This document shows positions 1 to 10,133 of a DNA stretch of 64,000 bases, in pieces. Origin of the DNA: Flavobacteriales bacterium (lineage in GTDB: Bacteria; Bacteroidota; Bacteroidia; Flavobacteriales_F; PHOS-HE28); contig JADJXH010000004.1 of NCBI GenBank assembly GCA_016715895.1, positions 1,302,001-1,366,000 of the forward strand. Reading direction: 5' to 3'. The notes under the pieces are model-generated. The model made no database searches. It worked only from the letters and a program-made list of their open reading frames with translations, and was not told where the DNA came from. Position numbers and translations under genes: made by a program. Position 1 is the first letter of the stretch. Each line of letters begins with the position of its first letter.

Positions 1-284
1 CGCCCACGTACTTCCACAGCGCCCGCTTGGGGTCCATGTTGTGCAGGATGAAGGGGGTGCTGTGGTGGCCCGAGCGCCCGCCGAAGCGGCCCATGCTCCA
101 TTCGATCCACAGCAGGGGGATGCCCATCAGCAGGAAGCAGACGAGGTAGGGGATGATGAAGGCGCCGCCGCCGTTCTGGATGGCCTGCACGGGGAAGCGC
201 AGGAAGTTGCCCAGCCCCACGGCATTGCCCGCCATGGCCAGGATGAGCCCCACGCGCGAACCCCACGATTCGGTCTTGGACATG
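1..284 (-). CDS. Sodium-dependent transporter, NSS/SNF family (partial, N-terminus)
   Basis: Only the first 94 codons are inside the window; the gene runs off the left edge. Translation from the ATG at 284 begins MSKTESWGSRVGLILAMAG and continues with AGNAVGLGNFLRFP, the TM1 sodium and substrate binding signature of the neurotransmitter:sodium symporter (LeuT-like) family. A second hydrophobic segment rich in Leu and Ile and the charged GRFGG stretch after TM2 also fit. Such inner-membrane proteins couple Na+ entry to uptake of amino acids or related solutes; the substrate cannot be told from this fragment. The next gene upstream on the same strand is the DUF151 protein, about 156 bases away. 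Confidence 0.85.
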
Positions 285-440
285 CGGTCGTGTTTCGTGG
301 GCGACAAGATAGAAGTTCGGTCCAACGGCGCCCGGTCAGCGTGATCGCACCGCTCCACATTGGCCACCAGCTTCCAGCTCGCGCACTTCTCCACTTCCGC
401 AGCCGGCCTCAGCGGATGCGGGCCCGGATGCCCACGCGCC

Positions 441-1034
441 TCAGTTCGTCTGCTCCCTCCGCTTGATCTCGTCGCGGATCTTGCTGGCGCGCTCGTAATC
501 CTCGTCGTGCAGGGCCTTCTCCAGCAGCTCCTTCAGCTCCTCGATGCTGCTGGCCTTGATGCCCTTGGCGGGTTTGCCGCGCTCCACGGGTTCGGCGGTG
601 CCCTCCTCCTTGCCCTCCTCGCCCTCCTCCACCTTCAGCCCGGCGGCGCCCATGATGAACTCGTACGTGAAGATGGGGCACTGGAAGCGCAGCGCCAGGG
701 CGATGGCATCGCTGCTGCGCGCGTCGATCTCCACTTCATGGCCGTTCTGCTCCAGCACCAGCTTGGCGTGGAAGATGCCCTCCACCAGGTCGTTGATGAT
801 CACCTCCTTGAGCCCCACGCCCAGGGTGTCGCTCAGGTTCTTGAACAGGTCGTGGGTGAGGGGGCGGGCCGGCTTGATGTTCTCCACTTGGATGGCGATG
901 GCCTGGGCCTCCACCCCGCCGATGATGATGGGCAGACGCCGCTCGCCCTGTGCCTCCGCAAGGATCAGCGCGTAGGCACCGGCGTGCGTGTGGCTGTAGG
1001 TGATGCGCAGGAACTTCAGCTCGACCTTGTCCAT
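441..1034 (-). CDS. Bifunctional nuclease family protein (DUF151) with C-terminal UVR motif
   Basis: The product is 197 residues. Residues 1-135 match the bifunctional nuclease/DUF151 fold, including RRLPIIIGGVEAQAIAI and the segment EVEIDARSSDAIALALR. A Glu/Lys-rich linker follows. The last 35 residues (EELKELLEKALHDEDYERA and onward) form a UvrB/UvrC interaction motif, a helical hairpin. Family members have reported DNase/RNase activity in vitro; the cellular role is uncertain. DUF151 plus UVR is a usual architecture in Bacteroidota. The ATG at 1034 was chosen because family alignment starts with MDKVELKFLRI; the open frame upstream to 1181 has no family similarity. Confidence 0.88.
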   Translation of the reverse strand: MDKVELKFLRITYSHTHAGAYALILAEAQGERRLPIIIGGVEAQAIAIQVENIKPARPLTHDLFKNLSDTLGVGLKEVIINDLVEGIFHAKLVLEQNGHEVEIDARSSDAIALALRFQCPIFTYEFIMGAAGLKVEEGEEGKEEGTAEPVERGKPAKGIKASSIEELKELLEKALHDEDYERASKIRDEIKRREQTN

Positions 1035-1206
1035 CCTCTCCGTGCGGGGCCGTGAAGATAGGGAGGAGCAGCCAGTTGGTAATTCAGGAGCAGGCCGTGG
1101 GCCGTTCAACTCGCGGTGGGCCACTGATATTCCCGCGAGGGAGGTGTTCGGGGCGGCCACAGGATGTGCCGCTGTTCGCAATGGCGCACCACCTGCCGGC
1201 CCTCAC

Positions 1207-1248
1207 CTACTGCCAACTACCAACTGCCAACTGCCAACTGCCTACTGC
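1207..1248. repeat. Tandem heptanucleotide repeat, CAACTGC type (6 units)
   Basis: Six back-to-back 7-mers can be read: CTACTGC, CAACTAC, CAACTGC three times, CTACTGC. They sit between etfA (stop at 1259) and the DUF151 gene, in otherwise non-coding sequence. The unit resembles the short tandem heptamers found scattered between genes in some cyanobacteria and Bacteroidota. Related heptamers occur at 41287-41351. Confidence 0.85.
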
Positions 1249-1258
1249 CCCATCGACC

Positions 1259-2197
1259 TCAACGCTCCGCGTTCAGCTTCTTCGCGGCATCGATGAGCTT
1301 GGGCAGCACCTCGAAGGCGTCGCCCACGATGCCGTAATCGGCCGCTTTGAAGAAGGGGGCCTCGGGGTCCTTGTTGATCACGCAGATCACCTTGCTCTGG
1401 TTCACCCCGGCCAGGTGCTGGATGGCGCCGCTGATGCCGATGGCGATGTAGAGGTTGGGCCGAATGGCCACGCCGGTCTGGCCCACGTGCTCGTGGTGCG
1501 GGCGCCAGTGGTCGTCGGCCACCGGGCGGCTGCAGGCCGTGGCGGCGTTCAGCTCGCGGGCCAGCTCCTCGATGGGTCCCCAGTTCTCCGGGCCTTTCAT
1601 GCCGCGACCGCCGCTCACCACGCGCTCGGCCTCGGGCAGGGGGATACCGGCGCCGGCCTTACGGAGCTCCTTCACGGTCACACGCGCCGCGCCCAGGTCG
1701 CCGCCGAACTCCTCCACGGTGGCGGGGCTGCCGCCGGAGGTGATGGGCACGCTGTTGGGGCTCAGGCTCACCACGCGCACGGGGCTGCCCACCTCCACGA
1801 AGGCGCGGGCCTTGCCGCTGAACACATTGCGGCGGAAGCGCCCGCCCTCGGGCAGTCCGGTGGCACCGGCCACATGGCCGGCCTTCAGACGCGCGGCCAC
1901 ACGCGGCGCCACGGCCTTGCCGGTGGCGTCGGCCACGCACACGATGGTGGTGGCACCCGTGGCTTCGGTCACCGCACACACCAGCCTGGTGAGCTGCTGG
2001 CCGTCCACGGCCTTCACGTTGCGGGCCACGATCACCTTGGAGGCGCCATTGGCGCCAAGCGTCTCGAGTCCTTGGGCATCGCCGAACGTCACGGCGGTCA
2101 CGGGTCCACCGGCCAGCTGGCTGGCGTAGGTCACCGCCTCCTGGGCGGCCTTGGGGAGTTTCTCCCCCCGGGTGTCGATGAAGACGATCGTGCTCAT
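1259..2197 (-). CDS. etfA: Electron transfer flavoprotein subunit alpha
   Basis: The product is 312 residues, a normal length. The C-terminal FAD-binding half carries the family signature: GRGMKGPENW, then VGQTGVAIRPNLYIAIGISG, then INKDPEAPFFKAADYGIVGD. The N-terminal part is the smaller alpha/beta domain. With EtfB it forms the soluble heterodimer that takes electrons from acyl-CoA and other dehydrogenases and delivers them to ETF-quinone oxidoreductase. It lies 97 bases downstream of etfB on the same strand and is probably co-transcribed with it. The start at 2197 (MSTIVFIDTRGEKLPK) matches the family N-terminus. Confidence 0.96.
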   Translation of the reverse strand: MSTIVFIDTRGEKLPKAAQEAVTYASQLAGGPVTAVTFGDAQGLETLGANGASKVIVARNVKAVDGQQLTRLVCAVTEATGATTIVCVADATGKAVAPRVAARLKAGHVAGATGLPEGGRFRRNVFSGKARAFVEVGSPVRVVSLSPNSVPITSGGSPATVEEFGGDLGAARVTVKELRKAGAGIPLPEAERVVSGGRGMKGPENWGPIEELARELNAATACSRPVADDHWRPHHEHVGQTGVAIRPNLYIAIGISGAIQHLAGVNQSKVICVINKDPEAPFFKAADYGIVGDAFEVLPKLIDAAKKLNAER

Positions 2198-2294
2198 CTG
2201 GGATCTTCGTATTGAGGGCCTGCCCCACGGGCCGGCTTCGCGTTCATTTCTTCGGTTGCTCTCTGCGTCTTTGCGCCTCTGCGGCCTTGTCCGC

Positions 2295-3038
2295 TCAGAT
2301 TACCTTGGCCTCGGTGTGCAGCAGCTCGATCAGCTTGCCGGCCTCCTCGGCGGGGATGAGCTTCACCGCGCCCTTGGCCGGCGGCAGCTCGAAGCGCACG
2401 GTGGCGGCCAGCGCGGCCTGCCCGGTGGCGGGCACCACGTGCAGGGGTTTGGTGCGCGCGGCCATGATGCCCCGCATGTTGGGGATGCGCTGCTCGGCCA
2501 TGCCCTTGGCGGCACCCAGGACGCAGGGGAGGGCCACCTCCAGCACCTCCACACCGCCCGGGACGTCGCGTTCCACGGTGGCCGTGCCACCGCTCACCTC
2601 CAGCTTGCTGGCCAGGGGCACGTAGGGCAGGTCCAGCAGTTCGGCCACCATGGCGCCCACCTGGCCGCCGTTGTGATCGATGGTCTCCTTGCCGGCCAGC
2701 ACCAGATCGAAGCCCTTGTCCTTGGCGTAGGCGGCCACTTCCGCAGCCACCTGGTAGGCATCCTCCGGGCGGGCGTCCACACGCACCGCCTCGTCGGCGC
2801 CGATGGCCAGGCCTTTGCGGATGGTGGCCTCGGTGTCGGCCGGGCCCACCGTGATGGTGATGACGCTGCCGGTCCCCGCCGCCTCCTTCAGCTCCAGGGC
2901 GCGCACCAGCGCGTACCACTCATCGTAGGGGTTCACGATGAAGGTGACGCCGTTGCCGTCGTACTGGGTATTGTCCGCAGTAAAGGCGATGCGGGCGGTG
3001 GTGTCGGGCACCTGGCTGATCAGGACGAGGATCTTCAT
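2295..3038 (-). CDS. etfB: Electron transfer flavoprotein subunit beta
   Basis: The product is 247 residues. It opens with MKILVLISQVPDTTARI, the usual EtfB N-terminus, and contains the AMP-binding loop region VLAGKETIDHNGGQVGAMVA. It also carries the basic and hydrophobic segment MRGIMAARTKPLHVV. EtfB is the non-FAD, AMP-binding partner of EtfA. The order etfB-etfA is conserved in Bacteroidota. A TACTTTCG element, a variant of the -7 box, lies at 3096-3103 on the minus strand, about 58 bases before the start codon. Confidence 0.96.
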   Translation of the reverse strand: MKILVLISQVPDTTARIAFTADNTQYDGNGVTFIVNPYDEWYALVRALELKEAAGTGSVITITVGPADTEATIRKGLAIGADEAVRVDARPEDAYQVAAEVAAYAKDKGFDLVLAGKETIDHNGGQVGAMVAELLDLPYVPLASKLEVSGGTATVERDVPGGVEVLEVALPCVLGAAKGMAEQRIPNMRGIMAARTKPLHVVPATGQAALAATVRFELPPAKGAVKLIPAEEAGKLIELLHTEAKVI

Positions 3039-3156
3039 GATCGGGGAACGTTGGCGCCGGGGGATGGTTCGGAGGGAAGCACCCGCGGCGGGGCGCGAAA
3101 GTAAGGAGCGACCGATCCATGGGGACGGCTAACTTCCCGCCACGAACCGGAACGAT

Positions 3157-4521
3157 ATGCGAACCTTGAGCTTCATCCTGGCCGCGCTGGTGCTGCCCCT
3201 GCTGGTGCCTGCGCAATTGGTCATCCAGAACGCTCTGGACTTTGATGGCATCAACGACAAGGCGCAACTGGACAACGCTTCGGCGCTGGTGGCCGGTGCG
3301 GCGGGCATGACCCTGGCCTGCCGGGTGAAGCCGCGCAACACCGCGCCGGCCTTCCCCGATCTGGACGGCTTTTGCGGCATCCGCAACAACGTGGATGCGG
3401 ACCTTTATTTCATCCAGGTAGGGGCGCAAGCGGTGGAGGGGCGGTTCCGGAACAGCGGTGGCGTCGACTTCACGATCACCGCACCGGTGCTCAAAGTGGG
3501 CGCCTGGCAGTATCTCGCGCTCACCTACGATGGTGGCACCCTCCGCATGTACCACGATGGCACGGAGGTGGGCAGCATCGCCGCTTCCGGCACCATCACC
3601 AACATGGCAGAGCCCCTCTATCTGGGCACCCTGCCCTTCCAGTTCACCGACTTCTTGTTCAATGGCGTTCTGGATGAGGTGATGCTCTGGGAGCGGGCCC
3701 TGTCCGCCGAGGAGGTGCGCTGCCTGGTGAGCGCTGCCATCGACTTCACCGACCCGGCCCTGCTCGTCCACTTCGATATGGATCAAGGCACGCCGGGAGG
3801 CAACAACACGGCCATCACGGCGGCGATCGACGTGGAGGCCGGGGCCCAGGCGCCGCTCACGGGCTTCGCGCTCAACGGCCCGGGCAGCAACTTCGTTTTC
3901 GGGGCCGAGTGGGGCTATGTGCAGGAGCTCACCCTCTGCCAGGGGGAGACCTACGACTTCGGTGGAACCCTGATCGACACCGCAGGCACATTCGTGAACA
4001 CGTTGCAGGGGGCCGTGTGCGACAGCATCATCACCCTGTTCGTGGACGTGACCCCGGTGGACGTATCGGTGCTCCAGTTGAACGCGAACCTGTTCGCGCA
4101 GGCCACCAACGCCACCTTCCAATGGCTCGACTGCGGCAATGGCTTCGCACCGGTGCAGGGTGCCGTGGCCTCGCAGTTCACCGCCACGGCCAATGGCCAG
4201 TATGCGGTGCAGGTGACGCAGAACGGGTGCACGGACACCTCGGCCTGCTACGCGGTCACCGGCGTGGGCATCGTGGAGGAGGGGGCCCAGGGCGGGTTGC
4301 GGTTGGAAGGCGATCCGGCCGGCGATCAGGTGGTGCTCGTGAGCGGACGATCGACCACGACGACCTACCGGGTGATCGACGCCACGGGCCGGGTGATGCG
4401 GCAGGGGAGGCTGGCAGGTGTGCGCACGGTGATCGGGCTCCAAGGCCTGGCGGCCGGTCCCTACATCCTGGCGGTGGACCTGCCGGGGCGGCCGGTGGCG
4501 CTGCGCTTCACGCGGCCGTGA
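3157..4521 (+). CDS. Secreted LamG/concanavalin-like domain protein, probable type IX secretion cargo
   Basis: The product is 454 residues. Residues 1-19 are a signal peptide ending near PAQ. Residues 25-215 form a LamG-like jelly-roll domain: ALDFDGINDKAQLDN, then GAWQYLALTYDGGTLRMYHD, then FNGVLDEVMLWERALSAEEV. A middle part has Cys-containing Ig-like or PKD-like repeats (TLCQGETYDFGGTL, then FQWLDCGNGF). The last 75 residues (YRVIDATGRVMRQGRLAG onward) look like a type A T9SS sorting domain. It is probably exported and bound to the cell surface; the ligand is unknown. It sits divergent from etfB and just upstream of the pdhB-like gene. Exact domain borders are estimates. Confidence 0.8.
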   Translation: MRTLSFILAALVLPLLVPAQLVIQNALDFDGINDKAQLDNASALVAGAAGMTLACRVKPRNTAPAFPDLDGFCGIRNNVDADLYFIQVGAQAVEGRFRNSGGVDFTITAPVLKVGAWQYLALTYDGGTLRMYHDGTEVGSIAASGTITNMAEPLYLGTLPFQFTDFLFNGVLDEVMLWERALSAEEVRCLVSAAIDFTDPALLVHFDMDQGTPGGNNTAITAAIDVEAGAQAPLTGFALNGPGSNFVFGAEWGYVQELTLCQGETYDFGGTLIDTAGTFVNTLQGAVCDSIITLFVDVTPVDVSVLQLNANLFAQATNATFQWLDCGNGFAPVQGAVASQFTATANGQYAVQVTQNGCTDTSACYAVTGVGIVEEGAQGGLRLEGDPAGDQVVLVSGRSTTTTYRVIDATGRVMRQGRLAGVRTVIGLQGLAAGPYILAVDLPGRPVALRFTRP

Positions 4522-4542
4522 CCGGGGCGACCCGGCGCGGCC

Positions 4543-4550
4543 TACTTTTG
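4543..4550 (+). promoter_or_regulatory. Bacteroidota -7 box upstream of pyruvate dehydrogenase E1 beta
   Basis: TACTTTTG matches TAnnTTTG exactly and ends 18 bases before the ATG at 4569. No TTG is seen at the usual distance upstream, so this is a -7 match only. Confidence 0.45.
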
Positions 4551-4568
4551 GGGCCCATTTCCACGTCC

Positions 4569-5552
4569 ATGCGCACCATTCAGTTCCGCGAGGCCCTCAA
4601 CGAGGCGATGTCCGAGGAGATGCGCCGCGACCCTTCGGTCTTCCTCATGGGCGAGGAGGTGGCCGAGTACGACGGCGCCTACAAGGTGAGCAAGGGCATG
4701 CTGGCGGAGTTCGGTCCCCAGCGCGTGATCGACACGCCCATCAGCGAGCTCGGCTTCACGGCCATCGGTGTGGGCGCCGCCATGAACGGCCTGCGCCCCA
4801 TCGTGGAGTTCATGACCTGGAACTTCGCCATCCTGGCCAGCGACCAGATCATCAACCACGCCGCCAAGATGCTGCAGATGAGCGGTGGCCAGTTCCACAT
4901 CCCCATCGTGTTCCGCGGGGGTAATGGCAGCGCCGGACAGCTTGCCGCCACGCACAGCCAGAGCTTCGAGGCCTTCTATGCCAACATCCCCGGGCTGAAG
5001 GTGGTGACCCCCAGCAACCCTTACGACGCCAAGGGCCTGCTGAAGAGCGCCATCCGCGACGACGATCCCGTGCTGGTGATGGAGAGCGAGCGCATGTACG
5101 GCGACAAGGGCGAGGTGCCCGATGGCGAGTACCTCGTGCCCATCGGGTTGGCGCACGTGGCGCGCAAGGGCACCGACGTCACCCTCGTGAGCTTCGGCAA
5201 GATGATGAAGGTGGCCCTGGCCGCGGCCGAGGAGCTGGCGAAGGAGGGCGTGAACGCCGAGGTGATCGACCTGCGCACCATCCGCCCGCTTGACACCGCC
5301 ACCATCCTGGCCAGCGTCCAGAAGACCAATCGCCTGGTGGTGGTCGACGAGAACTTCCCGATGGTGAGCATCGCCAGCGAGGTGGCCTACCGCGTGCAGA
5401 AGGACGCCTTCGACTTCCTCGATGCGCCCGTGCTCCGCGTGAACCAGGCCGACACGCCGCTTCCCTTCAGCCCGCCGTTGATCGAGGCCAGCCTGCCCAA
5501 CCCCGCCCGCGTCATCGCCGCCGTGAAGGAGGTGATGTACCTGCGGAAGTGA
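4569..5552 (+). CDS. pdhB: Pyruvate dehydrogenase complex E1 component, beta subunit
   Basis: The product is 327 residues, the usual length of a stand-alone E1 beta. It begins MRTIQFREALNEAMSEEM and carries the conserved VFLMGEEVAEYDGAYKVSKG, the DTPISELGF motif with the Glu that contacts the thiamine diphosphate ring, and the VFRGGNGSAGQLAATHSQSF loop. The transketolase C-terminal domain (EVIDLRTIRPLDTATI) completes it. With E1 alpha it decarboxylates pyruvate and passes the acetyl group to E2 lipoate. The alpha subunit and E2/E3 are not in view, so a branched-chain oxoacid dehydrogenase subunit is possible, though the sequence reads as the pyruvate type. Confidence 0.92.
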   Translation: MRTIQFREALNEAMSEEMRRDPSVFLMGEEVAEYDGAYKVSKGMLAEFGPQRVIDTPISELGFTAIGVGAAMNGLRPIVEFMTWNFAILASDQIINHAAKMLQMSGGQFHIPIVFRGGNGSAGQLAATHSQSFEAFYANIPGLKVVTPSNPYDAKGLLKSAIRDDDPVLVMESERMYGDKGEVPDGEYLVPIGLAHVARKGTDVTLVSFGKMMKVALAAAEELAKEGVNAEVIDLRTIRPLDTATILASVQKTNRLVVVDENFPMVSIASEVAYRVQKDAFDFLDAPVLRVNQADTPLPFSPPLIEASLPNPARVIAAVKEVMYLRK

Positions 5553-5735
5553 GGGGAGTGACGATCGCTCACGCGCAAGGCCTGCGCACGGAGTGGCGAG
5601 GAGCGAGTGAGGAGTGACGAGTGCCTGCGCACCTATCCAGCGCGCCGATCGGCGAGTGGATGCCGCCGGCCCGTGTCTTTGGCCCTGGTGGGTATTTCAC
5701 GCGCCACTCGCTGTTCGCCACTCCGTCAGGACTTT
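5553..5735. repeat. Intergenic GAGTGGC-type repeat cluster, direct and inverted
   Basis: The 260-base gap between pdhB and hppA has no convincing gene. Variants of GGAGTGRCGA occur near 5555, 5590 and 5609, with inverted copies (CGCCACTC) near 5703 and 5714. The decamer GCCTGCGCAC occurs twice, near 5580 and 5621. The pattern suggests a decayed short-repeat element capable of forming hairpins. A weak -7-like TAATTTCG lies at 5738-5745 before hppA. Confidence 0.55.
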
Positions 5736-5812
5736 TCTAATTTCGCGGCCCTCTTCCGCCCAGTGGGGATGGAAGGCGCTGACGGACAAGACCATACACA
5801 ACACAGAACGAG

Positions 5813-8053
<2,241 letters not shown>

Positions 8054-8073
8054 TCGTCCGTCACCTCGAACGA

Positions 8074-8106
8074 AGAACCCCGGTCCTTGGGCCGGGGTTC
8101 TCATTT
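8074..8106 (+). terminator. Rho-independent terminator after hppA
   Basis: A perfect 10-base-pair stem (8074-8083 with 8092-8101, AGAACCCCGG/CCGGGGTTCT) and an 8-base loop are followed by CATTTC. It lies 20 bases beyond the hppA stop. Confidence 0.85.
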
Positions 8107-8115
8107 CCCACGAAC

Positions 8116-8526
8116 ATGAACGACCACAACCGGTTCACCGATGACGCGTTCGTCGCGCAATTCACCAACTGCACCCTGGCACCCGCGCTGTTCACGCACG
8201 AAGCGCACTTGCGGCTTGGCTGGATCATGGTGCGTTCGCATGGAACTGAGCGAGCCGGTGAGGTCCTCTGCGATATGATCGCACGCTATGCCCGTGCGTT
8301 GGGCAGGGCGGAGAAGTTCAACCTTACGATCACGATCGCCTCAACGCGCATGATCGCCCACTTCCTTGCGCGTTCAAGCGCAACGGACTTCGCCTCCTTC
8401 ATTGCGGAATTTTCCAAGCTCCGCAGCAACTTCCAGGATCTGCTGGACGCGCACTACAGCGGCAGGGTGTATGCAAGCGACCTGGCCGCGACCCGTTTTA
8501 TTGAGCCGGACCTGCGACCTTTCTGA
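8116..8526 (+). CDS. Conserved hypothetical protein (136 aa)
   Basis: I do not recognise a named family. The 136-residue product has no signal peptide or membrane segment. It contains the segment FTHEAHLRLGWIMVRSHG and a later FNLTITIASTRMIAHFLAR, so it looks like a small soluble alpha-helical protein with conserved His residues. It lies between the hppA terminator and a convergent deoxynucleoside kinase, so it is a single-gene unit. By eye its base composition is less GC-rich than its neighbours. It is probably a real gene, because its codon usage and complete frame are good while the other frames are broken. Confidence 0.65.
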   Translation: MNDHNRFTDDAFVAQFTNCTLAPALFTHEAHLRLGWIMVRSHGTERAGEVLCDMIARYARALGRAEKFNLTITIASTRMIAHFLARSSATDFASFIAEFSKLRSNFQDLLDAHYSGRVYASDLAATRFIEPDLRPF

Positions 8527-8535
8527 GCTGAAGGG

Positions 8536-9237
8536 TCAGCGCTTCTTCGCAGTGGCCTTGGCCGGGGCTTTGGCGGCCGCCTTCGCGGGCTTCGCGTGGC
8601 CGTTGGTGGAGGTCGTCTCCGCCGGGAAGAGGCCGTGGATCTCCGCGTCGATGGACTGGATGATCTTCCCCAGGTCGTCCGGCTTCACATGGAAGGCGTT
8701 GTCATCCACATCAATGATCAGCAGCTTGCCTTTGTCGTACGTGCTGATCCAGGCCTCGTAGCGCTCGTTGAGGCGCTTGAGGTAGTCGATGCTGATGCCG
8801 TTCTCATACTCGCGGCCGCGCTCGGCGATCTGCTTCACGAGGTTGGGCACACTGGCGCGCAGGTAGATCAGCAGGTCGGGGGGCATGATCGCGCTGTCCA
8901 TGTTCTGGAACAGGCGGAAGTAGTTCTCGAAGTCGCGCGTGGTCATCAGCCCCATCGCGTGCAGGTTGGGGGCGAAGATGAAGGCGTCCTCGTAGATGGT
9001 GCGGTCCTGGATCACGCTGCGGCCGCTGCGGCGGATCTCCAGCAGCTGCTCGAAGCGGCTGTTGAGGAAGAAGATCTGGAGGTTGAAGCTCCAGCGCTGC
9101 ATGTCCTTGTAGAAGTCGAACAGGTAGGGGTTGTTGTCCACGGCCTCCTGCAGCTGGTCCCACTTGTAGTGTTTGGCCAGGAGCTGCGTGAGGGTGGTCT
9201 TGCCCGAACCGATGTTGCCGGCGATCGCGATGTGCAT
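8536..9237 (-). CDS. Deoxynucleoside kinase (deoxyadenosine/deoxyguanosine kinase type) with Lys/Ala-rich tail
   Basis: The product is 233 residues. The P-loop AGNIGSGKTTL is at residues 6-16. It is followed by the DNNPYLFDFYKDM substrate region, the DRTIYEDAFIF motif and the lid with RGREYENGISIDYLKRLNE. The family phosphorylates deoxynucleosides (dA, dG or dC) with ATP for salvage. The first 205 residues align with the family; the last 25 or so (TSTNGHAKPAKAAAKAPAKA and onward) are a basic low-complexity tail. The ATG at 9237 was chosen because the P-loop must sit near the N-terminus. A TATCTTCG -7-like element is at 9264-9271 on the minus strand. A second member of the family lies at 15064-15693. 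Confidence 0.9.
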   Translation of the reverse strand: MHIAIAGNIGSGKTTLTQLLAKHYKWDQLQEAVDNNPYLFDFYKDMQRWSFNLQIFFLNSRFEQLLEIRRSGRSVIQDRTIYEDAFIFAPNLHAMGLMTTRDFENYFRLFQNMDSAIMPPDLLIYLRASVPNLVKQIAERGREYENGISIDYLKRLNERYEAWISTYDKGKLLIIDVDDNAFHVKPDDLGKIIQSIDAEIHGLFPAETTSTNGHAKPAKAAAKAPAKATAKKR

Positions 9238-9308
9238 GATGAGTCGGTGCTGAAGCGGGATGGCGAAGATATCCGCCTCCTGCTGCGCCATACGCCCTTG
9301 TGGAAAAG

Positions 9309-10133
9309 TCAGGGCGCGGGCAGACGCGCGATCACGATGCGGTCCGGAAGAAGGAGCATCATGCGGCCCTGCTCCACGCGCGCATCGCGCAGCACCTCAC
9401 CCGCCTGCAGCGGCGGCAGCGGCAGCGGTGTGAGGTCGAGCGCGCGCAGGTCGAACCGTTCGAACCGGCCGGCGCGCACCAGGTAGAGCGAGCGGTGGCG
9501 CACCTCGAAGCGCTCCACGTCGGTGAGCGGGATGGTGCGGGCGTAGGTGCCGAAGATGTCGAAGACCAGGATGCCGTGGCGGGGCGAGTTGACGTAGAGC
9601 CAGTTGTCCAGCTCCTGCATCTGCACGGGCTCGGGGGTGAGCCCGATGAGCTGGTCGATGCGGCCGGTGGCCGCCACGGGCCGCAGCTGCGCGTCCACAC
9701 GGATCAGTTCGCCCTCGCGCTGGTCGAAGAACCAGAAGTGGTTCTGCACGCTGGCACAGGCCAGCACCACCTGGGGAAAGCCGCTGCGCGGCAGGTTGAT
9801 CACACTGCCCTGCAGGCTCAGCGTGTTGTCCAGCATGGCCAGCTGGCCCTGCTCGGCGCTGAAGAGCAGCGGCTTCAGGCTGTAGAACGCATCGAGCACG
9901 GCGATGCGGCCGAAGGTCTTCACGCTGTTGCGCAGCCAGCTCTCCCCGCGCGGGTTGAAGAGGGTGAGCTCGTCGCCGCGCAGGGCGTACACGTTCCCCA
10001 GCTCATCGGTGGTGAAGGCATCGAACCGGCCTTCGACCACCGCCTCGATCAGGGGTGTGGTCTGGGCGGCGACACGGCCTTGGAGGGCCGGGAGGGCGGC
10101 CAGCAGGGCAAGGGCAGGGACCCGGCGCAACAT
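9309..10133 (-). CDS. Secreted hypothetical protein, possible beta-propeller
   Basis: The product is 274 residues with an N-terminal signal peptide (MLRRVPALALLAALPALQG, cleavage near VAAQ). After it come regular, beta-rich stretches of the type 'DELGNVYALRGDELTLFNP', suggesting an NHL- or PQQ-like propeller; this is inference from pattern only. The start codon overlaps the stop of the GH3-family gene by one base (TGATG at 10135-10131), so it is probably translationally coupled to it. A function connected to the GH3 enzyme is possible but unproven. It is probably periplasmic or outer-membrane associated. Confidence 0.75.
   Translation of the reverse strand: MLRRVPALALLAALPALQGRVAAQTTPLIEAVVEGRFDAFTTDELGNVYALRGDELTLFNPRGESWLRNSVKTFGRIAVLDAFYSLKPLLFSAEQGQLAMLDNTLSLQGSVINLPRSGFPQVVLACASVQNHFWFFDQREGELIRVDAQLRPVAATGRIDQLIGLTPEPVQMQELDNWLYVNSPRHGILVFDIFGTYARTIPLTDVERFEVRHRSLYLVRAGRFERFDLRALDLTPLPLPPLQAGEVLRDARVEQGRMMLLLPDRIVIARLPAP

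Noticed and set aside
1207..1248. CRISPR array
   Set aside because: Units are 7 bases with no spacers and no cas genes are nearby.
3909..4568. N-terminal extension of the pyruvate dehydrogenase beta subunit
   Set aside because: The extra 220 codons lie inside the LamG gene in another frame and do not match the family, which starts at 4569.
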